Positions 52,257-62,535 of a stretch of 64,000 nt of DNA are shown here, piece after piece (within the stretch, counting starts at the first letter, position 1; the number at the start of each line of letters is the position of its first letter). The notes under the pieces were generated by a model. It was not told where the DNA came from. It ran no database searches and was given only the letters and a program-made list of their open reading frames with translations. Made by a program: the position numbers and the translations under genes. This stretch comes from UBA7434 sp042090785 (GTDB taxonomy: Bacteria; Pseudomonadota; Gammaproteobacteria; Pseudomonadales; UBA7434), in contig JBELIP010000004.1 in the NCBI GenBank assembly GCA_042090785.1, positions 1 through 64,000 of the forward strand. Direction: 5' to 3'.

Positions 52257-52310
52257 AAACAAGCCTTAGGCGTTATATAAAGCATCTACAATGACACAGT
52301 GGGCTTGTTT
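52257..52310. repeat. Inverted repeat AAACAAGCC / GGCTTGTTT
   Basis: A perfect 9-bp inverted repeat with a 36-base loop, about 200 bases beyond the lipoprotein stop. It may form a terminator-like stem ending in TTT or part of a small RNA; no clear promoter was seen. Confidence 0.55.
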
Positions 52311-52513
52311 ATTTATGACGCTTGATCTATATATTCGTTCAAGCAGAATTATAAAAAAATATGCATTAAAAACGATAGAACACAGGCTAATTGCATAGCT
52401 AATAAAAGCATATAAAAAAACTTTTTTGATACTGACTTATTGGAATAAAAAGGAAAGAAGAAAAAAGAATTAGAATGTCAATGAAGCAGCCAAGATCATA
52501 GAGAAAGTATTTA

Positions 52514-53110
52514 TTATTGCCCCAGCGTTAACTCACGCAAACGCTGAATCGCCTCTTCACGCTGCGCCAATTCTTTATTGAGTTGAATATTTTCAGCCAT
52601 TACTTGGTCTTTACTAACATCGGCAGCAATCATTAACTTTGCGCTAAACCAAAGTAAGCGCGCCTCATTAGAGGCTTCACCAGCCAATGCCTGCTGGGCA
52701 CGCTGGTCTAATACGTAAATAGCCGTTTGTGCAGCCTCGCGACTATACGCAGGGTTCTCTCTATCGAGCCGAAGAGCAATAATACCCCATAGTGCATAAG
52801 CATCTGACAATAAACTACTATGCTCAGCTAATGCCGACTCATAAGCTTCAAAAGCACTTTGGTATTGTTTTGCACTATGCCATTCATTCGCCAGTGACAG
52901 TTTGCGCAGTGCCGACTCTGTAGCCAAATCGATATCGGGTTCACATGCCATAGGCTCTGAAACCATTTCCGAGGATGGAGTGACGTGATTGTTGTCACCA
53001 GAAAGAGCAGCTGAAGAGTGCTCAAGAGGATTTGTTGCGCAAGACGCTAGCAAGGTAATTAAACCAACCAATACAACGGTTTGTAGGTGCTTAAGACTCA
53101 ATGTTATCAA
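52514..53110 (-). CDS. Putative lipoprotein with TPR-like and coiled-coil parts
   Basis: A 198-residue protein with a lipoprotein signal (LQTVVLVGLITLLASC, lipobox LASC). The mature part has helical TPR-like repeats (SLANEWHSAKQYQSAFEAYESALAEH) and a C-terminal coiled coil ending AQREEAIQRLRELTLGQ, a tail seen in QseG/YfhG-type lipoproteins linked to sensor kinases. No sensor kinase adjoins it, so that link is weak. The start is TTG at 53110 or TTG at 53101; no ATG is available. Function unknown. Confidence 0.65.
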   Translation of the reverse strand: MITLSLKHLQTVVLVGLITLLASCATNPLEHSSAALSGDNNHVTPSSEMVSEPMACEPDIDLATESALRKLSLANEWHSAKQYQSAFEAYESALAEHSSLLSDAYALWGIIALRLDRENPAYSREAAQTAIYVLDQRAQQALAGEASNEARLLWFSAKLMIAADVSKDQVMAENIQLNKELAQREEAIQRLRELTLGQ

Positions 53111-53218
53111 AACCTATTTTATTCATTAGGGCCCAGATAAGCCGCATTACGATCATTTTGTCGTTATAGTAGGCAACCGGCAAATCACACGGTGAATTAA
53201 TTGCCAAACGACACATCT

Positions 53219-53254
53219 TTGATCACTCTTTCCTTGATCACTCCTTCCTTGATC
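53219..53254. repeat. 15-bp tandem repeat (2.4 copies)
   Basis: TTGATCACTCTTTCC, then TTGATCACTCCTTCC, then TTGATC. It lies in the 315-base gap between the lipoprotein gene and lysS, which otherwise shows no gene. Confidence 0.85.
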
Positions 53255-53425
53255 TATCAGCAAAAATCCATCATCACTCATTAATAACCCTATGGTAAAC
53301 GATATCCGAGGGAATCGATACGCTTTTCCAACCTCTCATATCAACTTGTGTTAATCCATTTTTATATCGTGTTACTCAACCTCTATGATCACTAATAAAT
53401 AACACATTATTAATCAGACTCAAGC

Positions 53426-54949
53426 CTATGTATTAGGACGCATAGCCGGAAACAGTAAGACATCGCGTATTGAAGGCGAGTCGGTCAGCAGCATAACCAA
53501 ACGATCAATACCAATACCCTCACCCGCTGTCGGCGGTAAACCGTACTCTAGCGCGGCAATATAATCGGCATCAAAGTGCATAGCTTCAATATCACCCGCA
53601 TCTTTTTCGGCCACTTGACGCTGAAAGCGCTCGGCTTGATCTTCGGCATCATTTAACTCAGAAAAACCATTGGCAATTTCTCGACCCGCTACAAAAAACT
53701 CAAATCGATCTGTCACAAACGGATTATCATCATTACGACGTGCTAGCGGTGATACTTCAGTAGGATAAGCCGTAATAAAAGTAGGCTCAATGAGTTTTTC
53801 TTCAACGGTTTTCTCAAAAATCTCTATTTGTATTTTTCCTAAACCGTAAATATCTTTAACCACAACACCAAGATCATCGGCAATTTTTGCTGCTGAGGAT
53901 CTCTCTGACAAATCAGCTAAGGAGAGCTCAGGATTAAACGCCAAAATGGATTCCAATACCGTCATTCGTCTAAAGGGCTGACCAAACTCTAAGCTATGCC
54001 CTTGGTATTCAAGCGCTGTTCGAGAAAACACATTAGTCACAACCGTACGTAACATGGCCTCGGTTAAATCCATTAAGTCGTTATAATCGGCATACGCTTG
54101 ATAAAACTCAATCATAGTGAATTCAGGATTATGACGCGTTGATAAACCTTCGTTACGAAAATTACGGTTAATCTCAAATACACGTTCAAAACCACCGACC
54201 ACCAAACGCTTCAAGTAGAGTTCGGGAGCGATACGCAAATACATATCCATATCGAGCGCATTATGATGCGTAATAAACGGTCTCGCCGTTGCACCACCAG
54301 GAATCGCCTGCAACATCGGCGTTTCCACTTCCATAAACTGTCGCTCTACCAAAAACTGGCGAATTTCATTAATAATACGCGAACGCAATGCAAATACATC
54401 GCGCACTTCTTCGTTCATAATTAAATCAACATAACGCTGACGATAGCGAATTTCAGTATCAGCAAGGCCGTGAAATTTATCCGGCAAAGGGCGTAATGAT
54501 TTAGTTAATAACTTAGCGTCTTCAATATAAACATATAAGTCACCTTTGCCCGATTTATGCACCGGCCCAGAAGCAGACACAATATCGCCAATATCCCAGC
54601 TCTTAATTTTTGCGACCAAGTCTTCTGACAATGATTTTTTATCGACATACAATTGAATGCGGCCAGAAACATCTTGCAACACAATAAACGGGCCGCGCTG
54701 ATTCATAATACGGCCTGCAACACTGGCAGGACGATTAAGCGCTTCTAATGTTGGTTTATCCTGCTCGCCTAGCTCGGCTTGCAATTCACTGGCAAGACTA
54801 TCGCGACAAACATCATTAGGAAAAGCAACACCCGCTTCTCGAATGGTCGCCAACTTAGCACGACGCTCGGCAACAAGTTTATTCTCTTCATTGCTATCTG
54901 AAGCGCTACGGGTAGAAGAAGGCGGTGAAGTATCTTGCTTGTCGCTCAT
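53426..54949 (-). CDS. lysS: Lysyl-tRNA synthetase (class II)
   Basis: Charges tRNA-Lys. The 507 residues contain an N-terminal OB-fold anticodon-binding domain (about 70-170; VAGRIMNQRGPFIVLQDVSGRIQLYV in parts) and the class II core: motif 1 around FLVERQFMEVETPMLQAIPGGATARPF, motif 2 FRNEGLSTRHNPEFTMIEFYQAYADY, motif 3 GIGIDRLVMLLTDSPSIRDVLLFP. It follows prfB by 108 bases, the standard prfB-lysS pair. Confidence 0.97.
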   Translation of the reverse strand: MSDKQDTSPPSSTRSASDSNEENKLVAERRAKLATIREAGVAFPNDVCRDSLASELQAELGEQDKPTLEALNRPASVAGRIMNQRGPFIVLQDVSGRIQLYVDKKSLSEDLVAKIKSWDIGDIVSASGPVHKSGKGDLYVYIEDAKLLTKSLRPLPDKFHGLADTEIRYRQRYVDLIMNEEVRDVFALRSRIINEIRQFLVERQFMEVETPMLQAIPGGATARPFITHHNALDMDMYLRIAPELYLKRLVVGGFERVFEINRNFRNEGLSTRHNPEFTMIEFYQAYADYNDLMDLTEAMLRTVVTNVFSRTALEYQGHSLEFGQPFRRMTVLESILAFNPELSLADLSERSSAAKIADDLGVVVKDIYGLGKIQIEIFEKTVEEKLIEPTFITAYPTEVSPLARRNDDNPFVTDRFEFFVAGREIANGFSELNDAEDQAERFQRQVAEKDAGDIEAMHFDADYIAALEYGLPPTAGEGIGIDRLVMLLTDSPSIRDVLLFPAMRPNT

Positions 54950-55057
54950 AATGCTTGCTCTTGGTTTTTTCTTAAGTGAGAGAAAATTATTAGTTTAACT
55001 TATTCGTCAATAGTTAGCGCCACTGCTAAATAACGTCACTATTAAATAAAGACATTA

Positions 55058-56156
55058 TTAAAGACCCTGCTTTAACGATGCCTCAATAAACTGATCAATA
55101 TCGCCATCCAATACATTTTGGCAGTTGCTGGTTTGCGTACCCGTGCGTAAATCTTTAATCCGCTGATCATCTAAAACATAAGATCGAATCTGACTGCCCC
55201 AGCCAATATCCGACTTTCCATCTTCTAACGATTGTTTTTCGGCATTTAATTTTTGCATTTCCAATTCGTACAGTCTGGCTTTTAACATTTTCCAAGCTTT
55301 ATCACGGTTTTGATGCTGCGAACGCGCATCCTGACATTGAGCAACCGTGCCAGTGGGCACATGCGTTAAACGCACTGCCGAATCGGTTTTATTAACATGC
55401 TGGCCACCTGCGCCCGATGCGCGATAGGTATCTGTGCGCACATCCGACGGATCAATATCGACTTCAATATTTTCATCGACCTCAGGAGAAACAAACACAG
55501 ATGCAAAAGAAGTATGTCGGCGGCTGCCAGAATCAAAAGGTGATTTACGAACTAAGCGATGCACCCCCGTCTCGGTGCGCAACCAACCAAAGGCATACTC
55601 ACCCTGAAACTGAATGGTTGCACTCTTAATACCCGCAACATCACCCGCAGAAGCTTCCATTAAATCGACTTTAAAGCCCTTGGCCTCGCCCCAACGCAAA
55701 TACATGCGTAACAGCATTTCGGCCCAATCTTGGGCTTCGGTGCCGCCCGAGCCCGATTGAATATCCAAAAACGCATTATTCGGATCCATTTCACCCGAAA
55801 ACATCCGGCGAAATTCCAACACCGCCAACAAACTCTCTAATTCAGCAATTTCAGCATCGACAGATTCCAAGGCCTCAGCATCGTTATCTTCAATCACCAT
55901 ATCGAGTAAGTCTTTTGCGTCGGCAATACCAACGTCAAGCTTATCAATAACGCCCACGACACCCTCAAGAGCAGCGCGCTGTTTGCCTAATTGCTGGGCC
56001 TTATCAGGGTCATCCCAAACGGCGGGCTCTGCCAGCTCTAATTCAACCTCAGTCAGCTCTTCTTTCTTGTTCGCATAGTCAAAGATACCCCCTAAGGATA
56101 TCAACGCGACCCAAAAGATCTTTAAGGCTGGTTTGCTGCGGATTAGTTTCTAACAT
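55058..56156 (-). CDS. prfB: Peptide chain release factor 2, programmed +1 frameshift
   Basis: Terminates translation at UGA and UAA. The gene starts at ATG 56156, reads 25 codons (MLETNPQQTSLKDLLGRVD, then ILRGYL) to an in-frame TGA at 56081-56079, and continues in the +1 frame from GAC at 56080. The joined product (56156-56082 plus 56080-55058) is 365 residues, the E. coli length. The GGQ loop (SGAGGQHVNKTDSAVRL), the SPF tripeptide (KSPFDSG) and the C-terminal helix are present. The shift lets low RF2 raise its own synthesis. It is followed by lysS. Confidence 0.96.
56078..56093 (-). promoter_or_regulatory. prfB +1 frameshift site
   Basis: AGG GGG TAT CTT TGA C: the internal Shine-Dalgarno-like AGGGGG three bases before the slippery CTT-TGA-C, identical to the E. 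coli arrangement. Confidence 0.96.
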
Positions 56157-56522
56157 TAACGTCGTTTTCTCAGTGCTTTTAATTGATCGCTAACGTTTTG
56201 ACGGTCATCTAAACGGCAGCAAATCAAACAACAAAATAAAGCGCAAGATTATACTCAAATGCGCTTGCGGCGGCGAATAATAACTGACATTTGGCCCACA
56301 CTAAAGCAGATGGTTACCAATCGGAGTAATATCGGACTAATGCAACACAAATCACTTGACTCTTATGCTGCAAAATCGACAATAGACGAATGAATAAGGG
56401 TCAGCATCAATAGCAACTTAATGATAAAAAAACAGTCTCATGCCCTTCTTACAAAACAGACGCCATTCAACCATAACGTCTGCTTTAAAAGCATCTAAAT
56501 TTTTAATTGAGCGAGTCAAACT
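56157..56522. other. Divergent prfB/pepA region
   Basis: 366 bases without a gene. TTGACT near 56356 could be a -35 for pepA, but the expected -10 is weak. No operator-like repeat was seen. Confidence 0.4.
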
Positions 56523-58019
56523 ATGCGTGCCACCCTTAAATCGACCAACAATATAGCCACTTTTGCCTGCGACACTTTAGTTATCCCTTTTTATCAAGAT
56601 TTAAAACTGAATAGCGATAGCCGAGCCATAGACAAAGCCAGCCAAAAGCAACTGTCTAAATTACTCGCCAGCAATGAATTTAAGGGGAAATCCGGTGAAA
56701 CCGTCACGCTTCGCTTAGTGGCCGGGGTGAAAGCTCATCGCATTGTATTGTGGGGCTTAGGCGACAAAGACAAACTTAATCGCCAGGCAATGGCAACAGC
56801 ATGTGATTCGCTGGCTAAAGTGGTAACTGCGTTATCGGGCAAACATTGTGCAATTCTTGGCGGCTTCAAAACCAACAAAGCCGTACCAAATAGCTGGGCA
56901 TTACAGCAAATTGCAGCGCGCATTACTCGCAACACCTACTTGTACACTACGACAAAGCCAAGCAAAAAAAATCCGGTTACACTAAATCGTATTACCGCAG
57001 TCAATGCCGATAACACCGCCGCCAACCGCCAAGCCATAATGCAAGGCACAGCGATAGGTAAAGGTATTAACATTACTCGCGAACTCGGCAACCTGCCCGG
57101 CAACATTTGCACACCTAAATACCTGTCTGGCGAAGCACGTAAATTAGGTCGACAACACGCAGCCATAAAAACCACCGTACTCGGTGAAAAACAAATGCAA
57201 GCGTTAGGTATGGGCTCACTCCTCTCGGTCGGCACCGGTAGCGCTGAAGAATCACAGTTAATGATCATCAACTATCAAGGTGGCAAAAAAAGCCAAAAAC
57301 CCCATGTTTTAGTGGGTAAAGGCATTACCTTCGACTCTGGCGGCATTAGCTTAAAACCCGGCGCCAGAATGGATGAAATGAAATTTGATATGTGTGGCGC
57401 TGCCAGCGTTATTGGTACGTTGTCTGCCATCGCAGACATGAAGCTGCCGCTTAACGTAATTGGCGTTATCCCCGCCGCCGAAAACATGCCGTCCAGCAAG
57501 GCAACAAAACCTGGCGATATTGTTACCAGCATGTCAGGCAAAACCATTGAAGTATTAAATACCGATGCCGAAGGCCGTTTAGTATTATGCGATGCTTTAA
57601 CCTACGTCGAACGCTTTAAGCCTGAATCCGTAGTTGATATCGCCACCTTAACGGGCGCCTGTATTATGGCGTTAGGTCATCATGCAAGTGGTTTATTAAG
57701 TAACGACGACGAATTAGCCAATAGCCTGTTAACCGCGGGTACCGATAGTGCCGATCGCGCATGGCAGCTACCGCTTTGGGATGTGTACAAAAAACAACTC
57801 GACTCACCGTTTGCTGATTTAGGCAATATCGCAGCAGGTGGCGCAGGCACCGTGACAGCAGCATGCTTTTTATCCGAATTCACCCAAGACTACCGCTGGG
57901 CACATTTAGATATTGCCGGCACCGCATGGGGCCAAGCCGGTGGCAAAGGCGCAAGCGGTCGCCCCGTCGCACTACTGTGTCAGTATTTAATCTCGTTAGC
58001 GGGTAAATCCGCCGTTTAA
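56523..58019 (+). CDS. pepA: Leucyl aminopeptidase PepA
   Basis: M17 metallopeptidase, hexameric; in E. coli it also binds DNA as a Xer accessory factor. The 498 residues include the metal and active-site segments VGKGITFDSGGISLKPG, MKFDMCGAASVIG and NTDAEGRLVLCDAL, and C-terminal DIAGTAWGQAGGKGASGRPV. The N-terminal domain (about 1-160) is present. It is the first gene of pepA-holC-valS. Confidence 0.96.
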   Translation: MRATLKSTNNIATFACDTLVIPFYQDLKLNSDSRAIDKASQKQLSKLLASNEFKGKSGETVTLRLVAGVKAHRIVLWGLGDKDKLNRQAMATACDSLAKVVTALSGKHCAILGGFKTNKAVPNSWALQQIAARITRNTYLYTTTKPSKKNPVTLNRITAVNADNTAANRQAIMQGTAIGKGINITRELGNLPGNICTPKYLSGEARKLGRQHAAIKTTVLGEKQMQALGMGSLLSVGTGSAEESQLMIINYQGGKKSQKPHVLVGKGITFDSGGISLKPGARMDEMKFDMCGAASVIGTLSAIADMKLPLNVIGVIPAAENMPSSKATKPGDIVTSMSGKTIEVLNTDAEGRLVLCDALTYVERFKPESVVDIATLTGACIMALGHHASGLLSNDDELANSLLTAGTDSADRAWQLPLWDVYKKQLDSPFADLGNIAAGGAGTVTAACFLSEFTQDYRWAHLDIAGTAWGQAGGKGASGRPVALLCQYLISLAGKSAV

Positions 58020-58052
58020 CCGTCGCTCAATGATAAAAAGAATAAAAACCGC

Positions 58053-58529
58053 ATGACCAAAATTGATTTTTATATTACCAACATCAATACGCTTGATGAC
58101 TATTTAAACTTTGCTTGTCGATTGACAGAAAAAGCCTATCGTAAGCAGTGTGATGTCTACCTTCACACTGGTAACGATGAACATATGGCAGCATTAGATA
58201 ATTTACTTTGGACTTTTAGGCCAAATAGTTTTTTGCCTCATAGCTCTGAAACTCATTCTGAAAACAGCAGTGACGCAACAGAAAAAAATAATAATGCCAT
58301 AGCTGAATCCGCGTCAGAGACAGGCGAAATTTTAGTCGCCTGCTCAGGTGATCCTCGCGAGCACCACGACGTCTTAATTAATCTAACCGAACAAACGCCC
58401 GAATTTTTCAGCCGCTTTTCTCGTGTCGCCGAAGTCGTTATGGGTAACGACGAAGCCAAAAAAAAATCGCGCGAGCGCTACAAATACTATCGTGACCGAG
58501 GCTACCCGTTAGAAGTGCATAATCTTTAA
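58053..58529 (+). CDS. holC: DNA polymerase III chi subunit
   Basis: Clamp-loader accessory subunit that binds SSB. The 158 residues start TKIDFYITNINTLDDYLNFACRLTEKAYRKQCDVYLH and include LDNLLWTFRPNSFLPHS. A Ser/Glu/Asn-rich insert (about 69-88, ETHSENSSDATEKNN) is unusual against E. coli (147 residues). A perfect inverted repeat (AATCTTTA-ATG-TAAAGATT, 58521-58539) spans the stop codon. It lies between pepA and valS as in most gammaproteobacteria. Confidence 0.93.
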   Translation: MTKIDFYITNINTLDDYLNFACRLTEKAYRKQCDVYLHTGNDEHMAALDNLLWTFRPNSFLPHSSETHSENSSDATEKNNNAIAESASETGEILVACSGDPREHHDVLINLTEQTPEFFSRFSRVAEVVMGNDEAKKKSRERYKYYRDRGYPLEVHNL

Positions 58530-58687
58530 TGTAAAGATTAAAAAACGCCCTCTACTCACCATAATTCACCCCCTTCTCGGCTAACACCAATAAGCAATCT
58601 AGGTTAGAATTCCCCGCTTAATTGTATTAATCAGCGGCTACCGCAAGCTAAGGCGGCGCTTTCAACTATAGAGTCAGATTATTTACC

Positions 58688-61576
58688 ATGGATAAAACGT
58701 TTCAACCGCAAGACATCGAGCAACGCTGGTATAAACGCTGGGAAGAAAAAGGCTATTTTGAGCCTAATATGAATACTGCAAGCGAGGCACAAGACCCTTT
58801 TTGCATAATGATTCCCCCGCCCAATGTCACCGGCAGCCTGCATATGGGCCATGCCTTTCAACATACGATTATGGATGCACTGACTCGCTACCAACGTATG
58901 AACGAAAAAACCACCTTATGGCAAGTGGGCACCGACCATGCGGGCATCGCCACGCAAATGGTAGTAGAAAGAAAACTCGCTGCCGAAAGCAATCAAACAC
59001 GCCATGATTTAGGCCGGGATGCCTTTATTGAAAAAATTTGGGAATGGAAAAAGTCATCAGGCGGCACGATCACCCAACAAATGCGCCGACTCGGTAACTC
59101 CGTCGACTGGCCAACTGAGCGCTTTACGATGGACGATGGTTTTTATGCCGCCGTTCAACAGGCGTTTATCCAATTACACGAACAAAAACTCATTTACCGT
59201 GGCAAACGCCTCGTTAACTGGGACCCAAAATTACAAACAGCCATCTCTGACCTAGAAGTTGAAAACAAAGACGTTAAAGGCAATATGTGGCATTTGCGCT
59301 ACCCGCTAGCCGATGGCGCCCTCACAGCCGATGGCAAAGATTATTTGATAGTTGCTACTACACGCCCAGAAACCTTACTCGGTGATAGCGGCGTTGCCGT
59401 TAACCCTAATGATCCACGCTATCAAGATCTTATCGGCAAACACATAACATTACCGTTAGTGAACCGTCGTATTCCTATTGTTGGCGATGAACATGCCGAT
59501 ATGGAAAAAGGCACCGGCTGCGTAAAAATAACGCCAGCCCATGATTTTAATGACTATGAAGTCGGCAAGCGTAATCAGCTCGCGTTAATTAATATCCTTA
59601 CCCGCGATGGCGCCATTCGCAACATAGCCGAAGTGTTTGATAGCGAAGGCAAAGTATCAAACCAATACAATGGCAGCCTTCCTAAAAACTATGCAGGCCT
59701 CGATCGCTTTGCTGCCCGTAAAGCCGTACTGGCCGATATCGAAGCACTCGGCCTACTCGACGAAATTAAACCGCATGATTTATCGGTACCTTATGGTGAC
59801 CGCAGTAATGTCGTTATTGAACCCATGCTTACCGACCAATGGTATGTGGATGCAAAAACACTGGCCAAACCTGCAATAGAAGCAGTAGAAAATGGCTCGG
59901 TAGAATTTGTACCTAAGCAATATGAGAACATGTATTTTTCATGGATGCGCGACATTCAAGACTGGTGTATTTCGCGTCAACTTTGGTGGGGCCACCGCAT
60001 CCCTGCTTGGTACGATGCGCAAGGCAACGTTTATGTAGGTCTTGATGAAGACGATGTTAGACAAAAACATGCGCTCGCTAACGATATTACGCTATCTCAA
60101 GATAACGATGTGCTCGACACTTGGTTCAGTTCTGCACTTTGGAGCTTCGCAACGCTAGGCTGGCCAGAAACAACAGAACGCTTAAAATTATTTCACCCAA
60201 CCAGCGTATTAGTGACTGGTTTTGACATTATCTTCTTTTGGGTTGCCCGAATGATGATGATGACAATGCACTTTATAAAAGACGAAAACAGCAAACCACA
60301 AGTGCCATTTAAAACAGTTTATGTCACCGGTCTTATTCGTGATGAGCAAGGGCAGAAAATGTCTAAATCGAAGGGTAATGTACTTGACCCCTTAGATATG
60401 ATTGATGGCATATCGCTAGACGACTTATTAGCTAAGCGTACTGGCAATATGATGCAACCAAAGCAGCAAGAAAAAATTGGCAAACGCACGCAAAAAGAAT
60501 TTCCCGAAGGTATAGCCGCTCACGGCACCGATGCGCTGCGATTTACACTAGCCGCCCTCGCCTCTACCGGTAGAGATATTAACTGGGATATGAATCGCCT
60601 AGAAGGCTACCGTAACTTCTGTAATAAAATATGGAATGCCGCGCGTTATGTCTTAATGAATATCGAAAATAAAGACTGCGGAGAAAACGCCACAGAATCT
60701 GGCTATGAATTATCGTTAGCGGATCGTTGGATTATTAGCAAACTGCAGCATGCCGAAACGGATATTCGTAAACACTTTGATGAGTATCGTTTTGACTTAG
60801 CCAGCCAAGCGCTTTATGACTTTATTTGGAATGAATACTGCGATTGGTATCTTGAGCTTTCAAAAGCATTATTAACCGATGGAAATACCAGCGAAGTGCA
60901 ACTTATAGGCACGCGCCGCACTTTAGTTCGCGTGTTAGAAACTATTTTACGCTTAGCCCACCCCATAATGCCTTATATCACCGAAGAAATTTGGCAAACC
61001 ATTGCGCCTTATGCTGGCATAAAAGACCAAGGTGACAAGCACAGTATTATGTTGCAAGCCTACCCGTTAGCCGATGCCATCAAAATAGACCAAGCTGCGC
61101 TAGATGATATTGAATGGGTAAAAGCCGTTATTATTGGTGTGCGTAATATTCGTGGCGAAATGAATATTTCACCTGCAAAAGCGTTACCGTTATTTTTTAG
61201 TCACGGTAGCCAGCAAGATAAAACGCGACTAGCGAATGGCGAGCAATTAATTCAATCACTCGCCAAAGTCGAAAGCATTACATGGTTAAACGCTAACGAT
61301 GAAGCACCGGCTTCAGCAACCCAGCTAGTGGGCGAGTTAGAAATCATGGTACCGCTAGCAGGCTTTATTGATAAAGATGCAGAAATAGCACGACTCGATA
61401 AAGAAATTGCCAAACTAGATAAAGAGGTAGGTCGTTTAAGTGGCAAGCTTAATAACAGCGGTTTTATTGATAAAGCCCCCGAAGATGTGGTCGCCAAAGA
61501 GCAGCAGAAGCTAGCTGATGCTAATGATGCAAAACAGCGTTTGCAGAATCAAAAACAGCAGCTCGACGAACTTTAA
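58688..61576 (+). CDS. valS: Valyl-tRNA synthetase
   Basis: Class I synthetase with editing. The 962 residues show PPPNVTGSLHMGHAFQHT (HIGH-type motif at about 40-57), the CP1 editing domain (about 190-340; ATTRPETLLGD), GQKMSKSKGNVLDPLDMIDG (KMSKS), the anticodon-binding domain and a C-terminal coiled coil (about 890-962; EIARLDKEIAKLDKEVGRL) that contacts tRNA. An insertion around 580-610 (MQPKQQEKIGKRTQKEFPEG) is also known in relatives. It ends the pepA-holC-valS group, convergent with ttcA. Confidence 0.97.
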   Translation: MDKTFQPQDIEQRWYKRWEEKGYFEPNMNTASEAQDPFCIMIPPPNVTGSLHMGHAFQHTIMDALTRYQRMNEKTTLWQVGTDHAGIATQMVVERKLAAESNQTRHDLGRDAFIEKIWEWKKSSGGTITQQMRRLGNSVDWPTERFTMDDGFYAAVQQAFIQLHEQKLIYRGKRLVNWDPKLQTAISDLEVENKDVKGNMWHLRYPLADGALTADGKDYLIVATTRPETLLGDSGVAVNPNDPRYQDLIGKHITLPLVNRRIPIVGDEHADMEKGTGCVKITPAHDFNDYEVGKRNQLALINILTRDGAIRNIAEVFDSEGKVSNQYNGSLPKNYAGLDRFAARKAVLADIEALGLLDEIKPHDLSVPYGDRSNVVIEPMLTDQWYVDAKTLAKPAIEAVENGSVEFVPKQYENMYFSWMRDIQDWCISRQLWWGHRIPAWYDAQGNVYVGLDEDDVRQKHALANDITLSQDNDVLDTWFSSALWSFATLGWPETTERLKLFHPTSVLVTGFDIIFFWVARMMMMTMHFIKDENSKPQVPFKTVYVTGLIRDEQGQKMSKSKGNVLDPLDMIDGISLDDLLAKRTGNMMQPKQQEKIGKRTQKEFPEGIAAHGTDALRFTLAALASTGRDINWDMNRLEGYRNFCNKIWNAARYVLMNIENKDCGENATESGYELSLADRWIISKLQHAETDIRKHFDEYRFDLASQALYDFIWNEYCDWYLELSKALLTDGNTSEVQLIGTRRTLVRVLETILRLAHPIMPYITEEIWQTIAPYAGIKDQGDKHSIMLQAYPLADAIKIDQAALDDIEWVKAVIIGVRNIRGEMNISPAKALPLFFSHGSQQDKTRLANGEQLIQSLAKVESITWLNANDEAPASATQLVGELEIMVPLAGFIDKDAEIARLDKEIAKLDKEVGRLSGKLNNSGFIDKAPEDVVAKEQQKLADANDAKQRLQNQKQQLDEL

Positions 61577-61584
61577 ACGCCGTC

Positions 61585-62535
61585 TTAACCGAGATCGAGG
61601 ACATCAATGGTGTTCTCGATTTTTCCCTTTTCAATTTTTCCTAGCGATCGATCAATAGCAAGATTTTTAAAATCAAACAACTCACCGTCGGCAAGTTGCG
61701 AAGGCGCAACATTAGTAATAGCGCCAAAGATACTTTCAATCCGACCTGGATATTGCTTTTGCCAACCATTAAGCATGGCCTTAATAGACTGACGCTGTAA
61801 ATTTTCTTGTGAGCCACATAAATTACAAGGAATAATAGGAAACGCTTTATGTTCCGCGTAACTCACCAAATCGCTTTCTTTACAATACGCCAACGGGCGA
61901 ATAACAACATTGCGTTTATCATCACTAAGCAACTTAGGCGGCATAGCCTTAAGCGCGCCGCCGTAAAATAAATTTAAAAATAACGTTTCAATAATATCGT
62001 CGCGATGGTGCCCCAAAGCAATTTTGTTAGCGCCAATTTCTTCGGCAAAACCATACAAATTACCCCGTCGCAAACGCGAACAAAGGCCACAAGTTGTTTT
62101 ACCTTCAGGGATCACCGACTTAACAATACTGTAAGTATCTTTTTCTAAGATATGAAACGGCACACCCAGCTCAGTTAAATAAGCGGGCAGCACCTCTTCG
62201 GGATAATCCGGCTGTTTTTGGTCGAGATTAACCGCGATTAACTCAAATTGAATAGGTGCACTACGCTGTAAATTCAACAGAATATCGAGCATGGCATATG
62301 AATCTTTACCGCCAGACAAACACACCATGACCTTATCGCCATCCTCGATCATATTAAAATCATCGATAGCACGACCAACATTACGGCGTAAGCGCTTATG
62401 CAGCTTATTAAATTCCGTCCGTGAACGAGGCGTTAAGCCCTCCACGCGATCAAATGCCGAATGCTCAACAGCATCAGCAGCAGAATCAACAGGCGGTTGA
62501 GCCGAGGGTGTAAACAGCGGATTTTTATCTAACAT
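61585..62535 (-). CDS. ttcA: tRNA 2-thiocytidine synthetase TtcA
   Basis: Thiolates C32 of certain tRNAs using ATP and a 4Fe-4S cluster. The 316 residues contain the PP-loop VCLSGGKDSYAMLDILL and the two cluster-binding CxxC motifs (TTCGLCSRLRRG and IPCNLCGSQENLQRQ). A 30-residue acidic N-terminal extension precedes the core. It is monocistronic, divergent from mdh. Confidence 0.95.
   Translation of the reverse strand: MLDKNPLFTPSAQPPVDSAADAVEHSAFDRVEGLTPRSRTEFNKLHKRLRRNVGRAIDDFNMIEDGDKVMVCLSGGKDSYAMLDILLNLQRSAPIQFELIAVNLDQKQPDYPEEVLPAYLTELGVPFHILEKDTYSIVKSVIPEGKTTCGLCSRLRRGNLYGFAEEIGANKIALGHHRDDIIETLFLNLFYGGALKAMPPKLLSDDKRNVVIRPLAYCKESDLVSYAEHKAFPIIPCNLCGSQENLQRQSIKAMLNGWQKQYPGRIESIFGAITNVAPSQLADGELFDFKNLAIDRSLGKIEKGKIENTIDVLDLG

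Larger units (their letters stand above)
51854..52513. other. 660-base csrA upstream region
   Basis: AT-rich non-coding region holding the 100-N gap, the octamer array and an inverted repeat. Apart from these no gene was found; frames across the octamer only repeat its translation. The csrA promoter must lie here but cannot be placed because of the gap. Confidence 0.5.
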
